DNA of 64,000 nt from Frigoriglobus tundricola (GCF_013128195.2 NZ_CP053452.2:372001-436000); one strand, 5' to 3'. Numbered from the stretch's first letter, positions 8,422 to 17,108 are shown. Numbers and translations: made by a program. Notes: generated from the letters alone by a model not told the origin.

Positions 8422-9732
8422 CTACCGCATGGGGTTGGCCGGCAGGTACAGCTCGTTGACCTTGTGATCGGCGTCGGGCGGCGCGCCCTCGGACCACTTC
8501 GGGATCGGCTTCTTGTCTTCGGCGTAGAGGGTCTCCAGCGGCTCCCACACCTCGTCCACGTGATCGTCGAACAGGTCGCCGATGAGCAGGTCCGTGACTT
8601 TGTTCTTCAGGTGCGGATAGGTCTTCACGAATTTCCCGAAGCTGAAACCGTCGTAGTACTCGCACACGAGCCGCCGCATCCGGTCCACGCCCTTGTTGAA
8701 CGTCTCGCCCCACCGGCCCAGTTGCGCCTCGGAGGTGTCGCCCGCGGCCAGGGCGTCGGCGATCGCGTCCGCGGCCAGTTCGCCGGACTTCAGCGCCAGC
8801 AACACGCCCGACGAGTAGAGCGGATCGAGGAACCCGAAGGCGTCCCCGATGAGAACCCAGCCGTCGCCGGCCACCTTCGACGACCGGTACGAGTAGTCCT
8901 TGGTCGCGTAGTAGCCCGCCGAGCGCGTGCCGGTGGAGAGCCGCCGGGTGATCTCCGGGCACGCGTCCATCTCTTCCTGATAGACCTGCTCGTGCGAGCC
9001 GCGGCCCTTGAACAGGTAGTCGAACGGTCCCACGACGCCGACGCTGATGGTGTCGTCGTGTTGCGGGATGTACCACCACCACCCCATCTTGTTCGGCGTC
9101 TGGATCACGACCGTCGCGCCCTCATCGCGACCGGCGTCGCGGTACGCGCCCTTCCAGTACGTCCAAATCGCACCCTTGTTGAGCACCGGGTCCCACTGGC
9201 GGAGCTTGAACCGGTTCTGGAGCATCGTGCTCTGCCCGCTCGCGTCCACCACCACCCGCGCCCGCACCTCCTCGGTCCCGCCGTCCTTCTGCACCTTCAC
9301 GCCCACGGCCCGGTCGCCCTCGAAGAGGACCTCCAGCACGCGGGCGGGCTGGCGCACGTCCACGCCGTGCTCGCGGGCGTTGTCGAGCATCATCGCGTCG
9401 AACTGGCTGCGGACCACCTGCCAGGTCTGGGAGCACTCGTGCGGCTTGTTGTCGTGGAAGTAGAACGGGGCCGACATCTTCCCCTGCGCGTTGACGAACT
9501 GCACGCTGTACTTCTTCGTGAACGCGCTCTGTTTCATCTTGTCGAGCATGTTGAGCCGCTTGAACACCCAGTACGTCTCGGGGATCAGCGACTCGCCGAT
9601 GTGGAACCGGGGGAACGTGTCGCGTTCGAACAGCCGGACCTTCACCCCGCGCTGGGCGAGCACGGCGGCGGCGGTACTACCGGCCGGGCCGCCGCCGATC
9701 ACGGCGACATCAACGGTGTCATCAGCACTCAT
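8422..9732 (-). CDS. FAD-dependent oxidoreductase, flavin halogenase-like
   Basis: 436 residues from the ATG at 9730-9732; the frame stays open far upstream, but that part overlaps the MarR gene and is not real. The Rossmann FAD motif IGGGPAGSTAA is at residues 12-22, FHIGESLIPETY follows near 45, and WVLIGDAFGFLDPLYSSG is the second FAD-binding motif. GWWWYIP matches the WxWxIP signature of flavin-dependent halogenases. Geranylgeranyl reductase-type enzymes share the fold, so halogenation is not proven. A MarR regulator gene ends 23 bases upstream on the same strand, suggesting a regulated two-gene unit ending at the terminator near 8343-8387. Confidence 0.88.
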   Translation of the reverse strand: MSADDTVDVAVIGGGPAGSTAAAVLAQRGVKVRLFERDTFPRFHIGESLIPETYWVFKRLNMLDKMKQSAFTKKYSVQFVNAQGKMSAPFYFHDNKPHECSQTWQVVRSQFDAMMLDNAREHGVDVRQPARVLEVLFEGDRAVGVKVQKDGGTEEVRARVVVDASGQSTMLQNRFKLRQWDPVLNKGAIWTYWKGAYRDAGRDEGATVVIQTPNKMGWWWYIPQHDDTISVGVVGPFDYLFKGRGSHEQVYQEEMDACPEITRRLSTGTRSAGYYATKDYSYRSSKVAGDGWVLIGDAFGFLDPLYSSGVLLALKSGELAADAIADALAAGDTSEAQLGRWGETFNKGVDRMRRLVCEYYDGFSFGKFVKTYPHLKNKVTDLLIGDLFDDHVDEVWEPLETLYAEDKKPIPKWSEGAPPDADHKVNELYLPANPMR

Positions 9733-9755
9733 GTGAAGCTCCGAATGGGTGGGGG

Positions 9756-10235
9756 TCAGCGCCAACTGCTGTCGGCGCCTTCGTGGGGCAAGCGGGCGGC
9801 TCTCAGGAGGGCGGTCAGGTCGCGGAGTTGGGCGCGGGTCAGGTGCCCGAGTTGCCGGGTGTGGCACTCGCGCAGCGGCTCCTGGAGTTCGTCGAGGAGA
9901 ACGAGCCCGGCCGGCGTGATGCCGACGCGGACCTCGCGCCGGTTCGTTTCGGACCGGCTCCGCTCGATGAGAGCGCGCTCGGACAGTTTGTCGAGCAAAC
10001 GGGTCGTGTCGGGCGCGCGGGACACCAACCGCTCGGTCAGGTCGCTGGTGCGTATCGTGTCCGGGCGGGCGGCGCGTAACAGGCGGAGCGCGTTGTACTG
10101 TTGCGAAGTCAGTTCGTACCGGGCGAACAGCTCCTCTTCCATCGCGCGGAGCCGGTCGAACGTGCGCCACAGGCCCAGAAACGCTTCCTGCTCGGGCGAA
10201 TCGAAGCGGCGAGCGACAGGTGCGTGTGTGTCCAT
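9756..10235 (-). CDS. MarR-family transcriptional regulator
   Basis: 159 residues, the usual MarR length. The central winged helix is visible: LTSQQYNALRLLRAARPDTIRTSDLTERLVSRAPDTTRLLDKL, followed by a wing with NRREVRVGITPAG and a dimerising C-terminal helix. MarR proteins bind palindromic operators as dimers and let go when they bind a small ligand or are oxidised. It is the promoter-proximal gene of a pair with the halogenase-like flavoprotein and probably controls it and itself. A 13-bp palindrome lies 70-80 bases upstream of the start. Confidence 0.92.
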   Translation of the reverse strand: MDTHAPVARRFDSPEQEAFLGLWRTFDRLRAMEEELFARYELTSQQYNALRLLRAARPDTIRTSDLTERLVSRAPDTTRLLDKLSERALIERSRSETNRREVRVGITPAGLVLLDELQEPLRECHTRQLGHLTRAQLRDLTALLRAARLPHEGADSSWR

Positions 10236-10290
10236 GCGTGGTCCCGGCCGAGCGCAGTGGCGAACGGGCCGGTTGAGCCCCGCCCTGGGA

Positions 10291-10319
10291 ACTATACCTG
10301 TTCAGACAACTGTTGTCCA
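10291..10319 (-). promoter_or_regulatory. Likely MarR operator and promoter
   Basis: Bases 10305-10317 read GACAAC-T-GTTGTC, a perfect 13-bp palindrome of the size and shape of MarR-family operators. On the minus strand it is followed by TATAGT (about 10291-10296), a good -10 candidate, so a bound dimer would block transcription of the MarR-flavoprotein pair. Autoregulation is inferred from position only. Confidence 0.55.
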
Positions 10320-10448
10320 GACGGAAATGGCCGATCGATCAACCCGGTCCGGTTGTGAGAGCGTTCGTGTTCGCGCGCGTTCGGTTCTCCTCCACCCGCG
10401 ATGGATTCTCAAAGCGAGCCAGCCTGGCAAACGGGAAACCCGGGACTG

Positions 10449-12023
10449 TCAAGCCGGTTGCCGCGGACGGCGGATCAAACTGGCGAGCGCCAATGCAGCG
10501 ACCGTGAGGCTGATCCAGGCCAACCAATCGCCGCAGCGGGAGTAAATGGTTGCCCGGTGCGTCACGGCCACGCGCGCCGTGAGCGTCGCGAACGGGGCGG
10601 AGTCGCTTCGTTCTTCCGCGAGAATGCGCCCGCACTCGTCGCTGACCGTGAGGAGCCCCTGTTTCGCCGCTCGGGCGACACAGAACCCCCCTTCGACCCC
10701 GCGCACCACTGCCATCCGACCGTGTAACCAACGGTCTTGATCGAAATCCCATGCCGGTACCAGCATGAGGCCGACTCCCTCCGCGGCGTAATCGCGACTC
10801 AGCGGCGGGAAATCCATGTCCTTGCAAATCTGGACCCCCCAGGGGACCGTTTCCCGTCGCAGCACGGTGCGATCTGCTCCCGCGTGGAAGCGGTCTTCGA
10901 ACTGCGGGACGAGATGGTGCTTCTCGTACACGGCTTCGACGCTGCCGTTGGGCGAGAACACCAGCGCCACGTTGTGATCGAGTGGGTCCCCATCGCGGGC
11001 CAGTCCGACGATCACCCTGACGTGATTTCGGATCGCGGCGTCCTGAAACAGCTCCGTCACCTTCGCGTATCCTGTCTCTGTCACGGACAACAATTTCTCG
11101 GGCAACACAATCACCTCCGCGCCCCGGCGCGCGAGCGGATCGACCTGTTCGACGTACAACCGAAGAGTTTCCAACGCGTCTTCCCGGGTCCGCGGAAAGA
11201 TGCGAGCGGGGACGTCCGTGGCCACGAGGCCGACCGTCACGGTGTCTCCAGCGTCGCGGGGGCGGTGCAACCGCCAGGTGCCGTAACAAGCCACGCCCGC
11301 CAGAACCGCGAGCACGAATGCCAACACGCGCACGAGCGGCGCCTTCGCCCGCGGCGCGGAAAGAGCCACGGCCAGTGAAGTGGGTACGAGCAAGACCACG
11401 AAGCTGATGCCCCAGAGCCCGGTCAGAGAGGCAAGTTGTAGGAGGGTCGGGCAATCCACCTGCGTGTACGCAAGGTTTCCGGCGGTGCCATTGAGACCGA
11501 AAACCGAGACCACGTATTCGAACGAAACCCAGGTGGCCGGGACCGCGAGCGCCGCGCCGGTGAGTGACCCTCGGCGCACAAGAGCCCGGGACAACAGCAC
11601 CGCGAGCACGAATGCCATCGCCGGGATGATGAGGAAGAGCGCAACGGGTAAGAACGGGATCGCCAAAACGGAGCGGAAATACGCACACAGGTTCAGGCTA
11701 CCCAAGAACCACGCGCCGAACGTCGCGGCACACGCCGGCCCCGTTCCGGCTCGATACGCGAAGTGCAAAACGGGCACCGGCGCAAGCCACGTGACCCACC
11801 ACATGGGATGTAAGCCGGTGCCGTACCAGACCCCCAACGCCGACAAGCCGAGAGAACCGAACGCGAACGGTCGCAACCGGGCGAGGTCAAAAACCACTCG
11901 AGTTCTCCGGAGTAGGCGATACCCGTTCCCGGTCACATGCGCCGGTCCCGAGAGCGTCGGAGGACTGTGAAGCTGCGCAGAACGCCTCCTGTGGTTCGTC
12001 CCCGTTGGTCCTTTCTTCAGCAC
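10449..12023 (-). CDS. lnt: Apolipoprotein N-acyltransferase
   Basis: 524 residues from the ATG at 12023; a GTG at 11897 would give 482 residues and a more typical N-terminus, so the start is uncertain. Several membrane helices fill the first 200 residues. A nitrilase-fold domain follows with the three catalytic elements in order: Glu in VIVLPEKLL, Lys in VYEKHHLVPQFEDRF and Cys in WGVQICKDMDFP. A last helix ends the protein. Lnt adds the third acyl chain to lipoproteins in the inner membrane, which fits a diderm envelope. The gene stands alone. Confidence 0.88.
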   Translation of the reverse strand: MLKKGPTGTNHRRRSAQLHSPPTLSGPAHVTGNGYRLLRRTRVVFDLARLRPFAFGSLGLSALGVWYGTGLHPMWWVTWLAPVPVLHFAYRAGTGPACAATFGAWFLGSLNLCAYFRSVLAIPFLPVALFLIIPAMAFVLAVLLSRALVRRGSLTGAALAVPATWVSFEYVVSVFGLNGTAGNLAYTQVDCPTLLQLASLTGLWGISFVVLLVPTSLAVALSAPRAKAPLVRVLAFVLAVLAGVACYGTWRLHRPRDAGDTVTVGLVATDVPARIFPRTREDALETLRLYVEQVDPLARRGAEVIVLPEKLLSVTETGYAKVTELFQDAAIRNHVRVIVGLARDGDPLDHNVALVFSPNGSVEAVYEKHHLVPQFEDRFHAGADRTVLRRETVPWGVQICKDMDFPPLSRDYAAEGVGLMLVPAWDFDQDRWLHGRMAVVRGVEGGFCVARAAKQGLLTVSDECGRILAEERSDSAPFATLTARVAVTHRATIYSRCGDWLAWISLTVAALALASLIRRPRQPA

Positions 12024-12129
12024 TTTTCGAATGAGTGCTGTTTGCTAATGAGTCCGATTTTTTCCAAACGATAATGGCCCGCTCTTCGCTCGGCGCCCCC
12101 CGAAAATGAGGCGGCGGTTTCGGTTGTTG

Positions 12130-12400
12130 TCAACTGGCAGCCCCGCTCGAGCAGGCCAGCATCAGGTACGCGACCGCGTCGAGCAGGTGCAGCTACACTC
12201 GAACGCGTTCCGGACGTGTTGGATGGAGTTCCTGAGACGCGCCGGCTCCACTCTGTAGTTCAGGAACGCGTCGCGGAGTGTATGGAGCGAGAGACACCGT
12301 CCGTCGGCTGCCGCGACATGCGGCCCGAGCGCAGCACGCCCTTCTGTTCGAGATACTTCGGGAGCGCGGCGGCGTGGCCCGTTCACAGCACGAAGGAATG
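12130..12400 (-). pseudogene. Decayed coding remnant, possibly phage terminase-like
   Basis: The gap 12024-12505 has no intact gene. On the minus strand, three overlapping frames give protein-like pieces in sequence: KYLEQKGVLRSGRMSRQPTD, then LRDAFLNYRVEPARLRNSIQ, then LHLLDAVAYLMLACSSGA before a stop. The frames must be switched to join them, as expected of an old gene with several indels. The last piece resembles the C-terminal helix of phage terminase large subunits, but that is a weak guess. Confidence 0.3.
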
Positions 12401-12505
12401 ACAGCGTCCCACGGGCGGGAAGAGGGGTTGAGAAAGCAAGGGCTTTCTCTCCTTACTCAGTGAGGGGACGGGGGGTAGGATCTGTCTGCTGGTCCTCAAA
12501 CCGAT

Positions 12506-13879
12506 CTAGACCGCGAGCGGCTTCGAGTGAGTCGGATGCGTTCCGGGGCGGACGCGCCGCCAAGCGGCGCCCGCCAGTCGGACCAGCGCGCTCCCCGGAA
12601 CGATCGGCGGCGGTTCCGCGGCCGTCAGGTTGGGCCGGAACACCATGAGGAGCAAAAGTGGCAGGTACCAGAGGACGTACAAGCCGCCCCGGTCACCGTG
12701 CCAGAACTGGATCGCGACTAACACGGCCGCCGATTGTGCCAGGAGGTGCGACAGGTTCTTCGGGTTCGGCCACACCGTCACCCCGACCAGGAACCCGACG
12801 AACAGCACGAACAGCGGCAACCGGTAGGCCCAGTGCGTGCCCTTCCAAATGCTCTCGGTGGCCGGCACCGTCCAGGGCTTCCAGTCGGTCAGGTGGAGCG
12901 CCGTTACGAGGTTCTGTCCCGTCGGGCCATCGATCCACAACACGACAGCGGTAACCCCCACGCTCGCGCCGGCAGCCAGCAGGAACGCCACCCCGAACCG
13001 ACCCGCACCGCGGCCGTTGAAGAAGCCGAACCACAACGGGAAGAGCAGCGCCGGGAACACCGAGGTGCCGGCCGCGAGGCCGAGCAACCACCCGGCGACC
13101 GTCGGCCGGCGGTAGCAGAAGACCGCCCACACCAGGAACGCGGCGGGCCAGACGTGGTGGACCTGGCCGATGTTGTAAGCCGTGTACGGCAGCAATGTGT
13201 ACAGCGCCGCGGCCCCGACGCCGGCGGTCACGTCCCCGAAGTGCCGCCAGCCGATCATCACCAGGCCGGTCAACACGGCCGCGTGACACAGCATGGCGAG
13301 CCCGCGCTCGGCCCAGAACCGCACGGCCGCGGGAGACGCGTGTTGCCCGTTGGTCGTCTGCGCCTGCTGCACCACAGCGGTCGCCGTTTCCTGCACTTGT
13401 TCGATCGGGACCGGCCGCCGGCCCACGGTCTCCTGCACCGCCTGGTCCGGCGTGCGGCGCACCGCCACGGCCGTCAAGCAGATGAACAGGGCGATCCCGA
13501 GCCAGCTCAGGCCCGCGGTGTTCAGGTTCGCGCTCATGGCCGGTCGGCGGACGAGTGTCAGGTCGAACACGGCGCGCAGGAACCAGCACAGCGACCCCAC
13601 GAGGAGCCACCCGTAGCCGAGCAGCAGCTCGCGCTGGGCGCGGGCCTTGAGCCGAACGAACTCGTCGCCGACCGATTGAGCAGCGGTTTGATTCAGCGCC
13701 GTGGCCTCCTGGATGACGAGGAAACCCGGCACCAGGAAGAACAGCATTAGGAGGTCGAGGTTGCGGATCGACAGCAGGCGGTTGAACTGGAAGAACAGCG
13801 CAACGGTGAGCAGCAACGAGAAATAGCACCACGTGGCCGCGTTCGGCAGGCGGAAATCGAGAAACACGGACGGTTCCAC
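12506..13879 (-). CDS. Polytopic membrane protein, about ten helices, unknown function
   Basis: 457 residues with about ten hydrophobic segments. There is a Gln/Ala-rich loop near 150-175 and a Pro/Arg-rich cytoplasmic-looking tail (last 40 residues). Conserved-looking aromatic and charged positions occur in loops (NIGQVHHVWPAAFLVW, WFGFFNGRG, IWKGTHWAYRLPLF). The overall shape recalls GT-C-type glycosyltransferases or DUF2029 proteins, but no diagnostic N-terminal acidic motif is evident. Its start is divergent from surE, and the two share a 229-base upstream region. Confidence 0.75.
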   Translation of the reverse strand: MEPSVFLDFRLPNAATWCYFSLLLTVALFFQFNRLLSIRNLDLLMLFFLVPGFLVIQEATALNQTAAQSVGDEFVRLKARAQRELLLGYGWLLVGSLCWFLRAVFDLTLVRRPAMSANLNTAGLSWLGIALFICLTAVAVRRTPDQAVQETVGRRPVPIEQVQETATAVVQQAQTTNGQHASPAAVRFWAERGLAMLCHAAVLTGLVMIGWRHFGDVTAGVGAAALYTLLPYTAYNIGQVHHVWPAAFLVWAVFCYRRPTVAGWLLGLAAGTSVFPALLFPLWFGFFNGRGAGRFGVAFLLAAGASVGVTAVVLWIDGPTGQNLVTALHLTDWKPWTVPATESIWKGTHWAYRLPLFVLFVGFLVGVTVWPNPKNLSHLLAQSAAVLVAIQFWHGDRGGLYVLWYLPLLLLMVFRPNLTAAEPPPIVPGSALVRLAGAAWRRVRPGTHPTHSKPLAV

Positions 13880-14096
13880 GGTGTGCCCCCCCCGGCGGCG
13901 GCAATCCGGTCGCGAGTGTGCGGCGACAATGTATTGGGCAACTGTGTGTAGTTACGCAGATTCCACACCGCCGTCAAGCGCCCGGACCAAACCGCGCCGC
14001 TTCCGCACACGCCGGAACTCATGTTTCCGCTACAGTCGGCATTCCCGGACGCAGTCGGGCCATACAATTCCGTTTCCGTTGAGTGCGCCCCTGCGA

Positions 14097-14102
14097 AGGA
14101 GA
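14097..14102 (+). promoter_or_regulatory. Ribosome binding site that fixes the surE GTG start
   Basis: AGGAGA lies 6 bases before the GTG at 14109. The frame is open upstream to 13833, so this site and the family N-terminus (RILLTNDDG directly after the start) decide the start. Confidence 0.65.
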
Positions 14103-14108
14103 CGGACC

Positions 14109-14879
14109 GTGCGGATTCTGCTCACGAACGACGACGGCATTTACGCGCCGGGCCTGCGCGCCTTGCGCACCGAGTTGCTCAAAATCGCACAGGTGACGGT
14201 CGTCGCGCCCGCGACCGAGCAGAGCGCAGCGGGCCACTCCGTTACGTTGCTCACGCCACTGCTCGTGGGGGAAGTGTTCGAGGACGACGCGAAAACGTTC
14301 GTCGGCTGGGCCGTGGAGGGGCGCCCGGCCGATTGCGTGAAGCTCGCGCTCCTGGAGCTGCTGCCCGAACCGCCGGATCTGATCGTGAGCGGCATGAACG
14401 CCGGGAGCAACGCCGGCATCAACGTGCTCTACTCCGGCACGGTCGCGGCCGCCATCGAGGGCGCGTTCTACCGCCACACCGCGATCGCCGTTTCGCTCGA
14501 ATACGACAAGAAGATCTACGATTTCCCGACGGCCGCGCGCTACGCCCGTCAGGTGATCGAGCAGATCCTCGCCCATTCCCCGCCGCGGGGGAGCCTGCTC
14601 AACGTGAACATCCCGGTTCTGGAGCGCGGCCCGATCCGCGGCGTGAAGGTGATGCCCCAGAACGTGTCGCCGTACACCGAGAAGTACGACCGCCGGGTGA
14701 ACCCCCGGGGCCGCACGTACTTCTGGACCGGGCCGGACTTCGAGTGCCCCGACCCGCACCCCGACACCGACGTGACCGCCCTCGCCGAGAGTTACATCAC
14801 CATCACGCCGCTCCAGTTCGACCTCACCGACCACGCCAAGGTCGAACCGATGAAGAAGTGGGAATGGAAAGTGGAGTGA
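14109..14879 (+). CDS. surE: 5'-nucleotidase SurE
   Basis: 256 residues from a GTG, matching the usual 250-260. The N-terminus RILLTNDDGIYAPGLRALR carries the metal-binding Asp-Asp pair. Residues near 40 give EQSAAGHSVTL and residues near 92-103 give SGMNAGSNAGINVLYSGTVAAA, the other conserved metal and substrate loops. SurE is a cytoplasmic nucleoside monophosphate phosphatase linked to stationary-phase survival. It is usually near pcm or nlpD in proteobacteria; no such neighbour is present here. It converges on uvrC. Confidence 0.95.
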   Translation: MRILLTNDDGIYAPGLRALRTELLKIAQVTVVAPATEQSAAGHSVTLLTPLLVGEVFEDDAKTFVGWAVEGRPADCVKLALLELLPEPPDLIVSGMNAGSNAGINVLYSGTVAAAIEGAFYRHTAIAVSLEYDKKIYDFPTAARYARQVIEQILAHSPPRGSLLNVNIPVLERGPIRGVKVMPQNVSPYTEKYDRRVNPRGRTYFWTGPDFECPDPHPDTDVTALAESYITITPLQFDLTDHAKVEPMKKWEWKVE

Positions 14880-14933
14880 GGGGCTCGCGACATGCAAACC
14901 GCGTAGCAGACAGGTCTTGTGGAGGTCTATTCC

Positions 14934-14964
14934 TGGGACCGCGGCCGTCATGGCCGCGGTCCCA
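14934..14964. repeat. Single palindrome copy related to element B
   Basis: Bases 14934-14946 and 14952-14964 form a 13-bp perfect stem with a 5-nt loop. The left 18 bases (14932-14949) are identical to part of the arm of element B at 5593-5610, so this looks like a solo half-copy of that element. It sits between the convergent surE and uvrC stops, where it could also help end transcription. Confidence 0.7.
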
Positions 14965-14985
14965 TGGACGAAGGTTCTCCCGGTT

Positions 14986-16332
14986 TCACTCGTCCGTCAT
15001 TCGCTTCCTCCGCAGCATGTGGTGGTAGTGCTGCGCGAAGCGGTGCGATTCGTCACGAACGTATTGCAACAGGCGCAGGGCCGCGGAGTGCCGGCTCAGT
15101 TTGATCGATTCCGATTCCCCGGGGCGGAAAATTTCTTCTTCCTGTTTCGCCAACGAGATGAGGCACGGCGGGTCGATTCCGATGGCCTGAAACGCTTCGA
15201 GCGCCGCGTTGAGTTGGCCCTTTCCGCCGTCAATAAGGAGGATATCGGGAAACACCTCGTCCTCGTCGCGGAGTCGGCGGAAGCGCCGCGTTACGACCTC
15301 GCGCATGCTCGCGAAGTCGTCGATGCCCTCGACGCTCCGGATCTTGAAGCGGCGGTAGCCCGGCTTGAACGGCAACCCATCCAGGAACGACACGAGTGAC
15401 GCGACTGTGTCCTGGCCGCTCAGGTGTGCGATGTCCATGCCCTCGATGGTCCGCGGCGTCTTGGCCAGGCCGAGCACCTTCCGCAAACCGATCAGCCCCT
15501 TCTTCGGGTCGATCGGAAAGACCTCGGGCTGCACGTCGGTCTTCGTGTCGCCTCGCAGGTCGAGTTTCTCCAGCGCGGTGATCTCGTCGCGGACGCGGCG
15601 GGCCTTCTCGAAGTTGAACTCCCCGGCCGCCGCGGTCATCTCGCGTTCCATCCGCTTGATGAGCTTTTCTTTCTTTCCTTCCAGGATGAAAATCAGCTTC
15701 TTGATCTGGCGGCGGTAGTCGTCGCGCGAGACCCGGAAGTTGCACGGCGCGGTACAGCGGCGGATGCTGTGGAGCAGGCACGGGCGGAACCACTTCCACC
15801 GCGCCTCGGACGATTTGATGTCGAGTGAACACGTGCGGAACTGGAACAAACGCTGTAACAGATCGACCGCGACGCGCAGGTGCTTGCTGCCCGTGAAGGG
15901 GCCGTACAGCCGGACCCCTTTGCGCCGCGGTTTGCGGGTGATTTCTACCCGCGGGTACTCCTCGCGCGTGCGGATCTGCAGGTAGGGGAAGGTCTTGTCG
16001 TCCTTGAGCTCCTTGTTGTACCTCGGGCGCAGGTCCTTGATCATCCGCGCTTCGGTGAACACGGCCGCGATCGCATCGGCCGTCTCGATGTAGTCCACGT
16101 CTCGGACGAGCGGCATCCAGTCGCGAATGCGGGCGTCGTTCGCGGCGTCCTTGCTGAAATAGGAGGAGGCGCGGCTCCGGAGGTTCTTCGCCTTGCCCAC
16201 ATAGATGACGTTCCCGCCGGCGTCCTTCATCAGGTAGACGCCCGACGTCGTGGGGAAGGTGCGAGCCTTGGCGGCCGGGTCACGCGGGTCGGGCGTCTGC
16301 TCGCTGACGGGCGGCACCGGGTCTTCGATCAT
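14986..16332 (-). CDS. uvrC: Excinuclease ABC subunit C, short form without HhH domain
   Basis: 448 residues from the ATG at 16330-16332; an upstream ATG at 16464 would add 44 unlikely residues. The order is: GIY-YIG nuclease (GVYLMKDAGGNVIYVGKAKNLRSR, about 31-55), UVR motif (FNFEKARRVRDEI, about 230-245), and RNase H-like nuclease with its acidic and His positions (EGMDIAHLSGQDTVAS, LLIDGGKGQ, RDESHRFA). UvrC proteins are usually about 600 residues and end in a tandem helix-hairpin-helix DNA-binding domain. Here the stop comes straight after RRKRMTDE, where that domain should begin. UvrC makes both incisions in nucleotide excision repair; both nuclease sites look intact. Confidence 0.9.
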   Translation of the reverse strand: MIEDPVPPVSEQTPDPRDPAAKARTFPTTSGVYLMKDAGGNVIYVGKAKNLRSRASSYFSKDAANDARIRDWMPLVRDVDYIETADAIAAVFTEARMIKDLRPRYNKELKDDKTFPYLQIRTREEYPRVEITRKPRRKGVRLYGPFTGSKHLRVAVDLLQRLFQFRTCSLDIKSSEARWKWFRPCLLHSIRRCTAPCNFRVSRDDYRRQIKKLIFILEGKKEKLIKRMEREMTAAAGEFNFEKARRVRDEITALEKLDLRGDTKTDVQPEVFPIDPKKGLIGLRKVLGLAKTPRTIEGMDIAHLSGQDTVASLVSFLDGLPFKPGYRRFKIRSVEGIDDFASMREVVTRRFRRLRDEDEVFPDILLIDGGKGQLNAALEAFQAIGIDPPCLISLAKQEEEIFRPGESESIKLSRHSAALRLLQYVRDESHRFAQHYHHMLRRKRMTDE

Positions 16333-16412
16333 GAGGGCATCCACCGGAACAGGGGTACACGCATTGTACCCGTTCGCGGCCGGACGGTGCCGGGGGAAGT
16401 AAATTCGGCCGG

Positions 16413-16616
16413 TTACTCTCCGCACACGAGCGAAGCGATGTCGGGATAGAGAAGGTGGATGCAAGCGGGACAGATGCCGTGCGTGAGGCGCTCACCGGGC
16501 CGAGCAATGTGCTGTTCCCACTCAAATTCGGACGTGCGCGACCGCTTGCAGTTGCAGCAGACGCATGTCAGATCGTTTTTCTTTTTTGGCTCGATGAGCA
16601 GCGTGTTTCCGAACAT
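16413..16616 (-). CDS. Small CxxC...CxxC protein, zinc-ribbon-like
   Basis: 67 residues. Paired cysteines occur at CVCCNCKRSRT and GICPACIHLLYPDIA, with WEQHIARPGERLTHG between them. This spacing and wording closely follow the C-terminal appendage seen in some PAS/response-regulator proteins (a CxxC element, then ...SHGICPxC...LYP). Here it stands alone without a signalling domain. It may bind zinc. It lies 80 bases upstream of uvrC on the same strand. Confidence 0.55.
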   Translation of the reverse strand: MFGNTLLIEPKKKNDLTCVCCNCKRSRTSEFEWEQHIARPGERLTHGICPACIHLLYPDIASLVCGE

Positions 16617-16946
16617 TGCGCAGCGCCCTTCTCAAAACCGTCGGCCGGAATCCGTTCCGACGTGAAGTTCTCAGAACCGGTAATAATTCCGGCCGGGCCT
16701 GGCCGCGAATCATCGTTTCATGTCTGACAATAGCCGCGAATTGCGTGCCACAATCCGCGTCATACGCCCAGGAATACGTGAGTCGATGCCAGACCGTCTG
16801 AAATTCGGACGATCAGCGCGAACACGAACACACGAACCCGGTTCGTGTACACGCTCGAGGCGCCGGAGAACTTCGTTCACACCCCCGGCTCGGAGCAATG
16901 TCCCAGGTCATCCGGCTTCACGATCAAATTATCATCAGTTAGAAAG
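16617..16946. other. Intergenic, no gene recognised
   Basis: Short open frames exist on both strands but none has family-like sequence, a convincing ribosome site or consistent codon use. The region is less GC-rich than its surroundings. Confidence 0.5.
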
Positions 16947-17108
16947 TCATTCGAAGCAACCACGTGACCCATCCCTCTTTTTGGAAATCGGACAGATGAG
17001 TACCGGAACGTGAGTCGTCTCATCGTAATCGATGCCGTTGACTCCGAGCCTCCGCCCACATGATCGGCAGTTCGGGCAGGACGCACGCGACGAGCGGGTA
17101 GGTCGCAT
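16947..17108 (-). CDS. Putative 53-residue cysteine-rich (zinc-ribbon-like) protein
   Basis: An ATG at 17106-17108 opens a 53-codon frame containing CPNCRSCGRRLGVNGIDYDE and then HVPVLICPISKKRDGSRGC. The CxxCxxC knuckle plus later cysteines looks like a treble-clef or zinc-ribbon fold. No clear ribosome site precedes it, and the ORF is short enough to be chance. The other two minus frames here give less protein-like sequence. Confidence 0.4.
   Translation of the reverse strand: MRPTRSSRASCPNCRSCGRRLGVNGIDYDETTHVPVLICPISKKRDGSRGCFE

Noticed and set aside
9733-10170. Long N-terminal extension of the flavoprotein frame
   Set aside because: It overlaps the MarR gene in another frame and is Pro/Arg-rich; the ATG at 9730-9732 directly precedes the FAD motif.
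8464-10545. 693-codon open frame on the + strand
   Set aside because: Antisense to the flavoprotein and MarR genes; no family-like sequence.
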